NCBI GenBank assembly: GCA_018296165.2
Contig: JACKQL020000099.1
Location: 108,210 to 172,209, forward strand
Origin: Termitomyces sp. T153
Taxonomy: Eukaryota; Basidiomycota; Agaricomycetes; Agaricales; Lyophyllaceae
Direction: 5' to 3'
DNA: 64,000 bases
The position numbers were made by a program, and so were the translations under genes. Shown one piece after another: positions 45,832-57,613 of this stretch. Position 1 is the stretch's first letter, and each line of letters begins with the position of its first letter. The notes under the pieces are model-generated. The model did no database searches and was not told where the DNA came from. It saw nothing but the letters and a program-made list of their open reading frames with translations.

Positions 45832-47873
45832 ATGCATGTCCCGCAGGAATCGATCTCCATGTGGAATATCGAGGAGTTCTGTACCATATCCCTTCTGTAG
45901 AAGGAAATGATGAGGATGAGAATGAGTAGGATTGAAATCAAGTTTTGTCAGTTCGATGTTACTCCTGATCCTTCAGCTCAAGTGGCGGGGTCATAAAAGA
46001 GGTTACACTATTGAATAATGGTCAGTTCATCATGTAAATGTAAGCTTCATTTGTAACTACCTATTGAGCCTGATTAGGCACGGAATATGACCCATATTCC
46101 AAGCCTAACTTAGCGTTATTTATGTCGCTGCCTGCTTCAGACTAACCATTGTTACATGTGCCACAGCCAATACCTGGAGAGCAAGCTATGTTCATAAGCT
46201 TGGGTAGTTAGTATACATCTGAATAAGGTGCACAACACTGTGATGCAATGATAGAGGTTAAAAGAGGGACATAGTACAAAAACAGAGTTTTTGGCATCCA
46301 TTGAGAGATCAAAGGTGCTGAAAAATACTACGTGAGTTAGAGTGTGTATATAGAGGATATATTAAATAGAAATGACAGTTGCATTGGGTATTGGAGGGTT
46401 GTGGAAGGAGGATGAAAAAGTATAAGCCTGAAAACATGAGTTGATGGCAAATTCTTACTATCTACTTGCTGTTTCAATGGCCGGAAAAATATTCTGAAGG
46501 TTTGATAGTATACATTGAATGTATAAAAACTAGTTTGAACTGTTGTACTGCCAGTGGGTCCTGGAGGTTTGTTGGAAAGAGAGAGTTAAGAACGTCAAAT
46601 AACAAAAGTAGTAGATACAAGCTATCACCAATTTGTGCTCTTGAATTAACACCCGTGTCAATAGCCCATCCGAATTATCGTTCACATCGCGGGATTGGAA
46701 TCCATGATGAGTGTGGACATGCTCGTAAATTCAGGATGCAGAGAAAAAAGGGTCCAATTCAAACTTGACATGGAGAGAATTTGCTACGTTTACTCGAAAG
46801 CTATTGCCCAAAAGAGTCTATTTCGATGGTTTGGAAGATAAAGAGTGATTTTTTGGGGGCAATTATCATATCAAGAAATCAGGTCACGAGATGTCTATAG
46901 TATTTTGAGCGTAGACGATATTATAAAATGTTTGCTCGCACTGCTGAAATGTACGTCCTGATCATCGTAAGTTCTCCATGGCACAGTAATGACGCCTGCC
47001 ACCACTTCAAAGAAATATACATGCACTCCACAACATCAGAGTATTCGGTATCAAAAGCCGAAACAACACCACGTCGACCTTGTGATGGTTTATCTGGACC
47101 TAACCAATGCTGAAGATATGAAAAAATAGCATGTAATAAGTAAATACTGTACGAATTATACCTCCCATGGACCTACGTGTAGTGCATAGATCTCAACTTC
47201 AACTACTAGCAAATATGTCTCTCTATTAGAGGACATATGACAAGGTCTACGAGACACGAGTTTTAAATGGTAGGGAAGCATATTCTCTTTGATCATTCCC
47301 TCCCGCACATAGTAATCTTGTATGAGATTCGAAGACAGTATTTGTAGCTAAAGAGATGTATGGATAGCAAGGCTGTCGAGCTTATGATGTCCAAAGTTAG
47401 ATAATGAAAACATTGACTCGTGGAATGTTAATCAAGAAATCTCCATTGCAATAGCTGGAGTCTTTATGCTTCTGCTCAGGATCGACAAAGTAGCATTGGC
47501 ACGAAGTTCAACAGTTTTGCTTTCCATAGAGTCGTAATGGTCCTGGATATCCCTGGGAAAAGGAAAAGGGTATCAACATTACTCTCAATATCACTACATA
47601 GAGCTGTGAAATGACGAGATGAGTAACAGACAGGTACGGATGCACACAGGAACAACATGGTCTGCTGACGCCACATTCCTGTAGGCCCAAAGCAAGTGGT
47701 CAACACGACTCATCCAGCCGAACAAGACATTGCCACGCAGAATTGTTTTGACACTGAAATGGTTCTTCAAGATCGAGATCTTGTGGAAGCATAGTGCAGA
47801 ATATCCTCGCAACCAATCCCCGGCCGGTTCCCTTGTCAATCAGCCCCCGATCGAGCGTTCGAGCCACGCTGAG
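45832..47873. other. 2 kb AT-rich gap, no gene recognised
   Basis: Only short open frames (up to 100 codons at 46,466-46,768) without recognisable features. No RNA gene or repeat seen. Confidence 0.5.
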
Positions 47874-48168
47874 ATGGCAGACGGTGCGTCATTCTTGTAT
47901 AATCTTGTCAATTATTTCCTCTGGCCATCCCGTGGATCCATTTCTCAACGTTCTCCTTCGGCAATACAACACAACACGGGCCACAGCTTCTGCCAGGAAA
48001 GGTTCGGAGGTATATCCACCCCGGAGATACTACCGATACTGGGAAACGGAGTATACAGTTCACATACTATCCGCGATGAGAAGTCCTTCAAGTGAAATGG
48101 CCCTATCTCGGCTCGATTCAAAGGTCATATCAACACGAGCAGCAAGAGGGAACCAGCTCTTTAAATAG
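47874..48168 (+). CDS. Possible small spliced protein (weak)
   Basis: Low-confidence model. ATG at 47,874 (MAD), a donor at gtgcgtcatt (47,884) and an acceptor after gggccacag give MADASARKGSEVYPPRRYYR, then YWETEYTVHILSAMRSPSSE, ending LFK at 48,168, about 63 residues. There is no homology I can name. The reading may be chance. Confidence 0.2.
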
Positions 48169-49942
48169 GTCATCGCGAGGTTCAAAGATAGGTGCAGTAA
48201 TCATGTATGTCAAAGCTTAGCACAGACACTGATAAGTTGTGTGCCTCAGTAGCCAGTCTGCTGTCACTGTGGCCTTAGTGAGGTGATGTGTTTCGTCAGA
48301 ATAGAGAATGAGGCCAGGTGATATCATGAGTGAATAATTTGGTCCCAGTAGCGAGTATGAGCATACCTCAGTTTTTGAGAGTTCGACATTCCGGTCCAAT
48401 ATGTCTCCGAAACCTTGCAAAGAAGATGAATCTATCGCCGCTGTATACATCTTGAGACGTTCCGGATTGCGAGGGGGACCGATATATTCCTTCCACTGCC
48501 GCAACACGTTCGGTTCCAGGCCCCGACTTGTTCCAGAGATCGATCCGATTATCCACAAAGAACAAGAACCGGAAATAGCAACGCTCAATATCAAGTGCCA
48601 TCATCTTTGTGAAGTCAACTAGTGGTCACTCGTTGGCCACATCACGAGGTGGGAATCCAATCAGAAATCATATATAACATCGATCAAGGCAAAGTACCTG
48701 ATCCATCTTCTGTGGGCCTCAAAACCATTGAGATCATGACAACGGACTCTGCGAGCTTGTCCACGAGCCGAGAGGGTTCAATTCTCGAATGACTTGCGGT
48801 GCATAAAAACTACCGCATCTCGCAAGAGATCATGGGAAGTGCCTACGTACTCCGTCTTCCAAGCTGTTTCCATCGCCCGGAACATATTCAAGGGAAGTAC
48901 TCATCTTGGGTACTGGAGCATGAAAATGGAAGTATGTGCAAGACTGACAAGGTCTTGAGTGGGATACAAGTTACTGACGAGGACATTTCTGGGTTCTGTA
49001 TCCACTGTCAGAGGTCGGTGAGAAAAGAGGACCGGATACGGGAGACGAACTGTATTGAACTGACCAATCTTGTCTTCTGTCATGACTGAGAGAGCTGAAA
49101 AAAGAGGACCAGTGTGAGACGGACTGTATTGGGTCGATTTATCCATCGAACGAGATACTTAGAGATTGGCGTATAACAGGCTGTTATTTCCTCTGAAGAG
49201 GCATCGGAGCGTAAAGAATCACCCAGTTTTTTGTGCAACTGGTCGACCTCTCCAGCGTCGTTGAACCTCTTCCAATTGGGGTTCTAGGTTGTGGGTCAGT
49301 TTCCGATTGCGTCGTTTGAACGGTCCATGAAGTTCAGGTGAGTGTACGCGCTTGCCATACTGTGTCATTGGACATGGAACCCAAGCGTGTACTCTCGGGG
49401 GGAGTACCCGAACTATATAAGTACTGTAAATTGCTGGCCGCTATACGGAAGGTCCCGGTCAACAGTAATTCGCGATCGGCTATCATCGATTTGTCTTCGA
49501 TCATCAATTATCGATACAAGCAAGAAGTTGGCAAGAAGTCAAGATACTTTTACATAAGTAGACATTATCCTCACTGAATGGAAAGCTACCGACCGAATCC
49601 ACGACGTGTTGAGCAACAAAACGTCACGTACTTTGAGCAGGCAGGTTCACTCACTCTCTGAGCTTTCCTTGGCTTTGCCAGCACAGCGTACCGGCGTATC
49701 GAGTACTGTCATTTTCCCTTTTCCGTTATTTGCTAGTCGCTTTCAATCGAAGTTCACGAGATAAGTACCTCTCATGTTCGGGGCAGGGTGGATTGCAAGT
49801 ATCCATATTTATCAGTGCCGAACGGGTCTTATCCGCCTCCTGTAATACTAATAGGGTTCAACGCCGCCCACTTTTCATACTTGTTACTCTTCAACTTTGA
49901 ATCTTGACACAATTCACCATATGACTGTTTAGATTCTGGGGT
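48169..49942. other. 1.8 kb without a recognised gene
   Basis: A minus-strand open stretch at 48,217-48,604 contains coding-like pieces in two frames (YIGPPRNPERLKMYTAAIDS in one, RCYFRFLFFVDNRIDLWNKS in another). A 96-codon plus-strand frame lies at 48,799-49,089. Neither connects to a start and splice set I could defend. Confidence 0.4.
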
Positions 49943-50686
49943 ATGACTTTTGGCTCTGTTGTCATCATGCCAAACTTGTCTGCCAACTCTACCGAGCCAC
50001 TCTCCATGACGGAACCTCCTCTTTTTCGAGGTCACTTTCAAACGGAAGACACAGGTAATAACTCATTGTCACGGCTACTATCGTTTCATTGATATCTGGC
50101 TCGTCAAGTCGTTCATGATTCTAATTTTACTGCACTAATTGCTGTATCAGCCAAACGTGATTCTTAGTCATTCTTACGTCCTTAATTTCGTCATGAACAT
50201 TAACATCGCCCATTAGCCGAGGTGATCGAGTCCTCATGCGTCAACGTCGAGCCTCTTTCCGAAGTCATGCGTCGGCTGGAACTCGGTTCTGCCCACATTC
50301 ACAATTTTCGGCTCGCTGCTCGGAATGCTCGTAATATGAATGGAAAATTAGAGCTTTTAGAAAAGACAGTCAGTCTGGTAAACATCGTTTATCTGATAGT
50401 CTGACTTCTCTCCCGGTGGCAGGTATCAGGCGATGGTTTGGATCTAGCGAACGCCTTGAAGGGGTCAAATATGATAGTTTCTGTGCCCATGAAACCAGTA
50501 AAGATACGAGATCGCCCGAAGAATCTTAATCACACTGGACGCCTTGAAGATTTCACGAATCAAGACATTCTGGACCTCATTGTTTTCTATAATAATGACT
50601 TTGGAATTGTACTGGAGGACGACGAAGAAGCGAGAAGAAAGAAGTTACTAGTTTTTCTGACTGGGAGCGAAGAGTTGAAACAATAA
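49943..50686 (+). CDS. Conserved-looking 175-aa protein, function unknown
   Basis: Three exons (49943-50054, 50217-50368, 50423-50686) total 528 nt in frame and give 175 residues. It starts MTFGSVVIMPNLSANSTEPL; exon 2 encodes EPLSEVMRRLELGSAHIHNF and ends in a likely short coiled coil (NMNGKLELLEKT); exon 3 encodes GLDLANALKGSNMIVSVPMK and ends EARRKKLLVFLTGSEELKQ. The C-terminal TNQDILDLIVFYNNDFGIVL is predicted helical. Splice phases 1 and 0 agree and codon use looks normal, which supports a real gene. I do not recognise the family. No signal peptide or membrane segment. The gene is convergent with the next one, with only 286 bp between stops. Confidence 0.65.
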
Positions 50687-50972
50687 AGAATCATTCACTG
50701 AGACGTAAGATTATCCGCATGAGTTGGTATATGAGACTAAGGAGTGTGCGCGACCATGGAGAAAAGGGCCTGGATGAGAAAACCAAAAGAATGTGAACGC
50801 CAATGGATCGTAGACGTCGGAAAGGTTTGAATGAGCAATAAGCGTTAGAACGGGATCACAATGTCAAAAAAGGAAAAAGTGTATCAGCGATCAAGTATAT
50901 CCTATCATCCTCACGAAAACGAGAAAGCGAAACACGAAGTAAACCCAAGAGTTAGGCAGAAGTCCAATAGAT

Positions 50973-52233
50973 TTAGCGGGATCCAACCACCAGCAAAGGA
51001 ACCTTCTTAAGTCTTTGCAGCATCCGTCTCCACCACACTGGCGAAGACGATTTCGTTGACTTTGTCTGCATCAACTGAGCAGTCTCCCCTCCTACCTTGG
51101 TGCTCGCTGTAGACCTATTGTCTTGAGGAGTCACTGTAACGGAAGGTGGGCGCGATGGCTGAAGGCTAGTGGGCGCCTGCGACGAATAGACAGACGGTGT
51201 TGCACGGCCTGATCCGGGGAGCATGCCGAGATTGAACCAATTCATGCCCCCACGATATCCAAGGCCCAGGTCCAGTGCACCGTCGATACCCAAGTCGATT
51301 CCAAGCTCCTCATCTAGCTGTTGAAATTCCTCGGGAGTCATGGTAGGTTCACTCTCCTCCTTGGGTTCCTCTGCGGGAGGTGGAAGGAGATCAGAGGGTT
51401 TGGGGAGCTGCGAAGTCGATGCAGTAGTGGAAGGAGTGGATTCGCCTAAGACGGTATGGACGAAAGATGCCCATTCTCCGGGGTTTTCGGAACCTAGACC
51501 CTCGATCTGGATCGCAGGGCTGGGTGTAGGGGGGTCGGTGCGAAGAGAGCGGCTCCCGGTTCGTGTAGGAACCGTTGAAGAACGCCGACTCAGGACGTTC
51601 CATTCTGGGGACGCCGACCGCTGGGAAGGGTGCGCGGTCGAGTCGAGTGATGTAGACCGAGCTGTAGTGAAGAGTATGCCGTCTTCGCCGACGTCGTCGC
51701 CTTCGTTGCTGGTGCCGCCCCATTCTATCCTCCTGTTTCTGTCTATGGGCGTTCCGCGTCCGACGTAGCGCACGAGTGGCCACGAGCCCCGAGGGACGGA
51801 CGTGCCACTAGAGCTAGGCAGCAATGGCGAAGCACTTTTGGTCTGAGAGACTTTAGAGCGACGAGATTGGGTTGGGGAGGACGAGCGGAATGAGGTAGAG
51901 ACTGAGTGTCTCGGGGATACAGGTGGAGTTATTGAGCGAGCATCTTCATAGATAGATGCGGGCGGAGAAGTGGGAGGAGAAAGACAAGTAAGGTCGAGCT
52001 CAAAGTCCTTGAAACCTTGGAATGTCGGAATTTCGACAGAAACGTCCTGCACTGCATGAACTGTCGCATCATCCCCATCGGAGTCTCGAAGGGGCACAAT
52101 CGTCGCCTTTGCCTGGCCAGCGGCTATAGCATCCCGTATAGCACTCGAGTTGGCTCTACAAGAACGCCATCTTAGCTTTAGACCAGGGTATTCGTTTGAG
52201 TGACGATTCAAAAAGTACCTACATTTCAGTCAT
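50973..52233 (-). CDS. Disordered protein with GRGTPIDR motif, paralog 1
   Basis: Unknown function. Two exons (52233-52223, 52155-50973) give 397 residues. The first exon encodes only MTEI; the 67-bp intron removes the alternative N-terminus of the longer open frame. The start reads MTEIANSSAIRDAIAAGQAK and ATIVPLRDSDGDD, followed by VEIPTFQGFKDFELDLTCLS. The centre is Ser/Pro-rich with a conserved-looking core WPLVRYVGRGTPIDRNRRIE at about residues 144-163. An acidic block (MTPEEFQQLDEELGIDLGID) and a short basic Trp-rich end (WWRRMLQRLKKVPL) follow. The core motif recurs in the 58.5 kb gene. No membrane or enzyme features; possibly regulatory or scaffolding. Confidence 0.75.
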
Positions 52234-53439
52234 CTTGTTGCTCTTCCAAGTTGTTTCGTGGCGGCAGGAAAGCTCGGAGAGACGGCGACGACGACGAAGA
52301 AAAGGACCTCGCTAGAGGTGTAGGAAGGAGACAGGCGGCCCAGTGGTGAAGTGAAGTTGGCTAGGCCCCAAAAATGAAAAAGGGATCAAAAAGCGCCATG
52401 GATCAAGCCATGGAGTGCTCGGGTACATGGCGTGTACCTGTTGAAGAAGCACAAGTTTAAGCAGTCAAGGCGGTGATTACGTCCGGGGTGGGAGCTTCTT
52501 CGGAACACGAAGCTCGGTTATGAGCCTCGTGGAGTGCGGGAGAAGTCTTTCTGCTGAACCGTTTCACGAGTAACAAGCGATCCTCAGGACCAACGTTGCA
52601 CAGGCGATGTGCGAGTCGGAAAATGAGGACAGAGACCGGGAATGGGAAAAAATGTCAAGGACATGGCGTTTGAGGCGTGTACAGTACGTTAGACGATTGA
52701 ACTCTATGTAGTTTCAAATTCGAAGGTTTGCCATGGGTGGGTCTTCTGAATTGGTATACGTAACGTTGACGGGTGAAATGAAAGTGGATTACGTGGAAAG
52801 GAAAACCCAGTACACAACCACTGCATGATAGCAATACACTCGCATTTCCGACTTGACTAGTGGGTGAAGGGGGATGACCTCAAGGTTACTGGACGAAGAC
52901 GTCACGTACCCTATGAACTAGCGAAAATTGGTAATTTGAGTCGGAAATAGGCAGCTGGCTGCTGGTTCTTCTGACGTCGTACAGGATACATGACGTTTTC
53001 GCTATTAGTATGAACTGCTCAAAGCCTAGGAGCTGCACAGGCCTGATTTCCCTTTATTGGCGGCCAGTACAGAGAATGCAAGCTGGAAAGAAAGAAGAAA
53101 CAAACAAACATTTCAATGGAGTCGCCGGCCTCCAAATATGCCATATGACTTCAACAATGGGAATTTCGTGATACCACATAGTACGGATATACAAATAAAC
53201 GTACGCGTACAATACATAGTGAGGGTGGGGGAAGGCGAGAACGATACGCTAGTCACAAATCAAGTGACGACTTGGTGACTTGCACTCGAAACACGTTGAA
53301 ACTCTAAGCATTGAAACATCAAAAGATCAAACATTATAAAGTAATAATAATAAAGCTGAAGCATAGAGGAGCTCGAGTTGGATACTTAATGTGATGCGAC
53401 GAGCACAAGTACAATAAATTGGACAAGAAATCGGAGGTT
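52234..53439. other. 1.2 kb promoter/intergenic region
   Basis: Upstream region of the minus-strand gene. One 73-codon open frame at 53,057-53,278 has no recognisable content. No repeats seen. Confidence 0.5.
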
Positions 53440-53583
53440 GCCGCTCAACCCAACGCGAAACTCAACGTACTCATCGACGGCTGCTCAGACTCTCCTGGAC
53501 TTCAAAAACCATCCCCGTCGCCATCGCACCCACCCCATCCCCGCCCCCGCCCCAGTTGATGGCGGCGGCGGCGGCGTCATGCT
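53440..53583 (-). pseudogene. Fragment copied from the 3' end of the 58.5 kb gene
   Basis: Plus-strand sequence caacccaacgcgaaactcaa through gtactcatcg matches 58,555-58,590. Read on the minus strand it ends MSTLSFALG followed by a stop, nearly the same as MSTLRFALG at the end of the 58,553 gene. A Gly-rich low-complexity stretch precedes it in another frame. It is a short, frameshifted duplicate joined to the paralog B locus. Confidence 0.6.
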
Positions 53584-53599
53584 CACAGATCCTTCTAGA

Positions 53600-53939
53600 G
53601 CCAAATTTGAGCTTCTGACTGACGTTTGTCACGCAGGATCGCTCCAGCTCCAACGCTTCGAGAAAAGTACACTATCCGAAGGGAGAACTATACTTTACCT
53701 GTTCGGTCATTGTGTACATAGGTGAGTTGACTGAAGGACAAGGTGATAATTATGTAAGGGTACGAGAACAAATGAGGAGCATGAACAAAGACGGGCCAGC
53801 GTATACAATATGCACCTACATTTAAGCGGTGGCCAGGTATCTCTTTGGCCCCATTGTCTACAGGAGGTACATAAAGAGACCCTCTTTCGACGTTCGTCAC
53901 CTCGTTTTCCTCTCCCTCAAGCCTCTACAGTAGTTAATT
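53600..53939. repeat. Dispersed duplication paired with 11,905-12,251
   Basis: Shares the AKFELLTDVCHAGSLQLQR coding-like element, the aggagcatgaacaaagacgg word and the whole leader up to the paralog start. It shows that the two loci arose by duplication rather than chance similarity of proteins. Confidence 0.65.
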
Positions 53940-54385
53940 ATGTCTGCCAACAAGACTGGGTATCCTCGCCGCCCACCAGGCTTAGAACACATCGACACCG
54001 CTGCAAATCTGAAAGCTCTGTCCGAGTCTAGCTTCGTACGTAGCCCATATTCTCCTCTGTTATACGATTCCTGAGGCCTTGATAGAACTTCGACAATGGG
54101 TCTCCCACTGACATCACATTCACTATCATACCGCCCACGGCAAACATCGATGGAAGCTTCGACGATGAACGAGTCGGTTATGCGAAGCTCCAGCAAACTG
54201 ACGCCTCTTTCGCCTCTCCGAATCCCCAAGCTTCGGACACAAAGCGCAATGGAACATGTAGCAACACACCTAGTCATCCAGCCCGACCCTACACCTATCC
54301 CGATCACTCCAACCGTGGTTCCAAATCCTACATTGACAAGTACAGCCGCCTTCAAAGAGGCGCAGCTAGTGCGGGAAAACGATAA
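53940..54385 (+). CDS. Novel small protein family, copy B (unknown function)
   Basis: Two exons (53940-54035, 54086-54385) give 131 residues. Exon 1 encodes MSANKTGYPRRPPGLEHIDT and ends ESSF, as in copy A at 12,252, and the first intron starts gtacgtagcc in both. Exon 2 begins NFDNGSPTDI, continues PPTANIDGSFDDERVGYAKL, matching copy A, then diverges and ends YIDKYSRLQRGAASAGKR. Another frame over exon 2 is open for 102 codons, but only the frame described here aligns with copy A, so I prefer it. The protein is polar and lacks targeting signals. Its function is unknown. Confidence 0.55.
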
Positions 54386-55739
54386 TAAGAATAAGTGTAA
54401 TTGAAGGGTCTCCGCGTATCCCGGAACTGTTGACAGACTCCGGCTCTGTGGAGAGGTAGAAAGGAACGCAACGGCTCCTGTGCCTGCCCAGATACAGACA
54501 CATCAACAGATGATAATCTCCGGGGCCGCACAGGGACTTCACGAATTTGCAAGCTTATAGAACAAAGGGGGAGGTAGCGCGGCACAGGTTCCCATTCTCA
54601 ATCTCTATACGAAGCGTTTTCGTCACTATTTCATGGCCATCCGAATCGAGTCCTGGAATATGATTAGAAACAAGTCAGAGTAGTCCGCCATATTGGATAT
54701 GTGGACCCAATAACCAGCCCGATATAGAATTTTCATTTGAAGTAAAATGCCGAGGTTTGATGAAGCAACTCGGGATCTTCAAGGTCTTCTAAAATGGGGC
54801 TGGTAATGTTACCAGCGTCAATGAGCCAAATCTCGATGGTATTGTGATCGTAAATGTTCCCTCAGTGTCCATCTTGCAATGATTTAGAGCGCCTAGTTGA
54901 AGACACAAGAGGAGAGGTGAGTGAACATGATGTAGATCTCCAAAGCAGCAACACTGGCAGACTACATGGGTACATCTCCATCTCTAAAGAAGCCTCAATG
55001 TTGGATGATTCCTCCGCCTCCTACAGGTCCAATTAGGGCATTCAGAGGAAGGGAGCAGACATGAAGCCATGGAATAACATAGGCGATCTTTAGAGAGCAG
55101 AAAAGTTAGCACGATGCTAGCACTCCTCATCTGATTGACCGTTATGCCCCCATTTACCAATAGTTACAGTGGGAGGAGGGATACATTCCATCACAAGATA
55201 CTCTCTCTTCGAAGGGTGGTGAAAAAATCAAATATCTTGGCAACGCGTGGCGCGCGAGAGCCGAGTTGTGCTAGTTGTAAAGACACGGCCACGTATGAGA
55301 CTCTTCGAGGGGGGATGTATTCTGAGCGATAGTAGGACAGGCTATCTCGACATATCAGTGATGGGTGTGCCATGAAACTGAAATTGCTTGAGCCGGTCAC
55401 ATCAATGACCAGTGGTTCAGTCTGCCAAACAGCCATCCAATGACCAAGTACCGAGACAAGTTATTCTCCTAAATATGTAATCCATACATGCAGTATTTAC
55501 GTCATGTTCTAGCTAACTGCAATAGCACTTTGGCAGAAGGTGGTCAAAGTAGTTTTTATATCTTCTGATCAAACCTGTTCTTTACAAGGATATTTCGTGT
55601 TTCATAGAGACAGAGACTCAGATTCCTGTTGGCCTCGCATCTTGGTCGTAGAGCCATGATTGTAGATGACTCCTGATTTCCTGGGCAACCACACTCAGAC
55701 ACCACTTTTTAGTGTCAAGAGGGTAGCAAGAAAAGTCTT
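54386..55739. other. 1.35 kb gap, no gene recognised
   Basis: Short open frames only (60-81 codons). No family motif. The right end borders the third F-box-like relic. Confidence 0.45.
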
Positions 55740-56863
55740 TCATAGTCGAAATTCCAGGGTCTTGTGGGTGCTGATATGTTTGGACCATGCAGCGAAGAAA
55801 TCTCCACAGGCTGATATATCTTCTTTGAGTAGGCTCACGAAATTCTCTGGAAGGTCAAGGTCCAAAATGACCATCTGCAGCATTGGCAGGAATGGCACCG
55901 ACATCGTGAGGCCCAAGAAAAGATTGCAGGGGGTCACTGCGGGAAGATATTGACCAAGACTTTCTAATAACAAGCACTCGGAGAGATACTTGTATAACAT
56001 GCTGATATTCTTGAGGGCTATATTTGTCAGCCAAAGGCTTTTCAAACACTAATTCCAACTGGGACACAGGTGAAACTTGTTGGACGATAGTGTAAAGGAA
56101 CATGTAGCTCCAAAAAGCGAAGGTTGGGGAAGATATAATCAGATAAGAAGCTCCCGTCAATGCCAGTATCCTCTGTCATCCATAACTTGAGTGTGGAAAG
56201 ATGTTCAAAGGTGATAGGATGAACTTGATGTCTTTTCTTTTTTTCTGCCAATCATACATGACAGTAAACTCAGCTTGCTCGAGATTGATACATTGCATGA
56301 AGATTTCATGGAAGGTTTTCTGATGAATCAAGTGCATGATTTTTCTATGTGCGCAAGCTGATGCCAGGGAAAGGGGGAAAAAATATGATGGATTAGTCAA
56401 TTTCTCGTTTGCAAAGTTGACAGTTGTGACGTGTAGAGCAGGCGCTCCATTGAAAACCGTGAATGGCCATGGATGCGGATTTCATCAACTTGAAGCTAAA
56501 GCACTTCTAGGGAGGGAACTGTGCCGCGTTTCTGATTCAAAAAAGGGACTCTAGTGATTCTTTTCGCTTGACTTTTAGTTTCTTTAGATGGCTTGTGAAG
56601 GGAGTGATGGAGTCGAAGATGTTGAACATTAGACGAGTATCCTTCAAGTTTATGGAGATCGAGAGGGGGTGTTGTTTTGCATGGAAAAGCCAGAACTCAA
56701 CCACTGGCTGAGGCTTGCACCTCAAACTGTAGCAATCAGTTCTCCGATTCCGGCAAACATGACAAAGGTGGAGAGTACGAGTGATAAAATAGGGGTTGAA
56801 GTCAGCAGGCAGACAGAAATGGAGGTGTTGCAGGCAGGTTACGGCAGTGGAAGCAGACTGTAA
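55740..56863 (-). pseudogene. F-box/LRR-like family relic, multiply frameshifted
   Basis: Reading right to left, the pieces are FCLPADFNPYFITRTLHLCH (F-box end), VVEFWLFHAKQHPLSISINL and MFNIFDSITPFTSHLKKLKV, then in another frame FHEIFMQCINLEQAEFTV, then HPITFEHLSTLKLWMTED and FPNLRFLELHVP, and finally LPMLQMVILDLDLPENFVSL. They run in the same order as in the 44.3 kb copy but shift frame at least four times. Clearly a pseudogene of the same family. Confidence 0.7.
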
Positions 56864-56889
56864 CGGAGGAGATACTCGATGACTCGGTA

Positions 56890-57400
56890 GTCGACTTAGA
56901 CTGGTGTCCTCGTAGATCAGAATGAATATATTAGGTATGTAGGTTGTTTAGAATACATACCTGGTGTCCTCGTAGATCAGAAGATGAAAATAATCTACAG
57001 ATCACGTGGTGTCAGTAGTAAGTCATGAATATAGAAATATATGTCTCGCGTTTGTGGCGCTCCTATACCCGTAAACTCAACAGGAGGATGGCTGTAGGGA
57101 TTTCAACAGGTAAGCAATTTATTGGGGCCTGTGCGTTCTAATTTCGCAGCTGTATTACTGCAGGGGTTCAAGAAGTCTGATCGCTCAGGCTTTCTGGACA
57201 AGACCTTACAAGCTTTGACTCGATTACGGGTCACCCGCATATGAACGCTAGATTTCGTAGCAGGCTCTGAGTCAGTTTTATACTAGCAGGTTGAGTACAA
57301 ACTGAGTGAACTCTTGACAGAGAGGTTTTTCAGAGGGTGAAACGGATTAGCGGCAATGTCCGACAAGTCCTGAATGGGGGGGGGGGTCAAGGGTTGATGG
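56890..57400. other. Spacer before minisatellite
   Basis: No coding content recognised. A short direct repeat (ctggtgtcctcgtagatcag) occurs at about 56,900-56,920 and 56,960-56,981. Confidence 0.45.
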
Positions 57401-57408
57401 GAAGCGGC

Positions 57409-57613
57409 ACCAGATTGTTATCTGATTCATGTCTGCTGCCCATTACAGTACCAGATTGATATCTGATTCATGTCTGCTGCCTATTACAGTACCAGATTGT
57501 TATCTGATTCATGTCTGCTGCCTATTACAGTACCAGATTGTTATCTGATTCATGTCTGCTGCCTATTACAGTACCAGATTGTTATCTGATTCATATCTGC
57601 TGCCCATTATAGT
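57409..57613. repeat. 41-bp minisatellite, 5 copies
   Basis: The unit begins accagattgttatctgattc and continues with atgtctgctgcctattacagt. Copies start at 57,409, 57,450, 57,491, 57,532 and 57,573, an exact 41-bp period with only a few substitutions. High identity implies recent expansion. Confidence 0.95.

Noticed and set aside
48217..48604. 125-codon minus-strand frame with coding-like composition
   Set aside because: No consistent start or splice set and no recognised family; reported only as an unresolved stretch.
54096..54404. 102-codon plus-strand frame starting MGLPLTSHSL
   Set aside because: Overlaps exon 2 of copy B in another frame; only the other frame aligns with copy A.
57409..57613. 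Possible CRISPR array (regular 41-bp period)
   Set aside because: The whole unit repeats with no unique spacers, and the DNA is fungal nuclear; it is a minisatellite.
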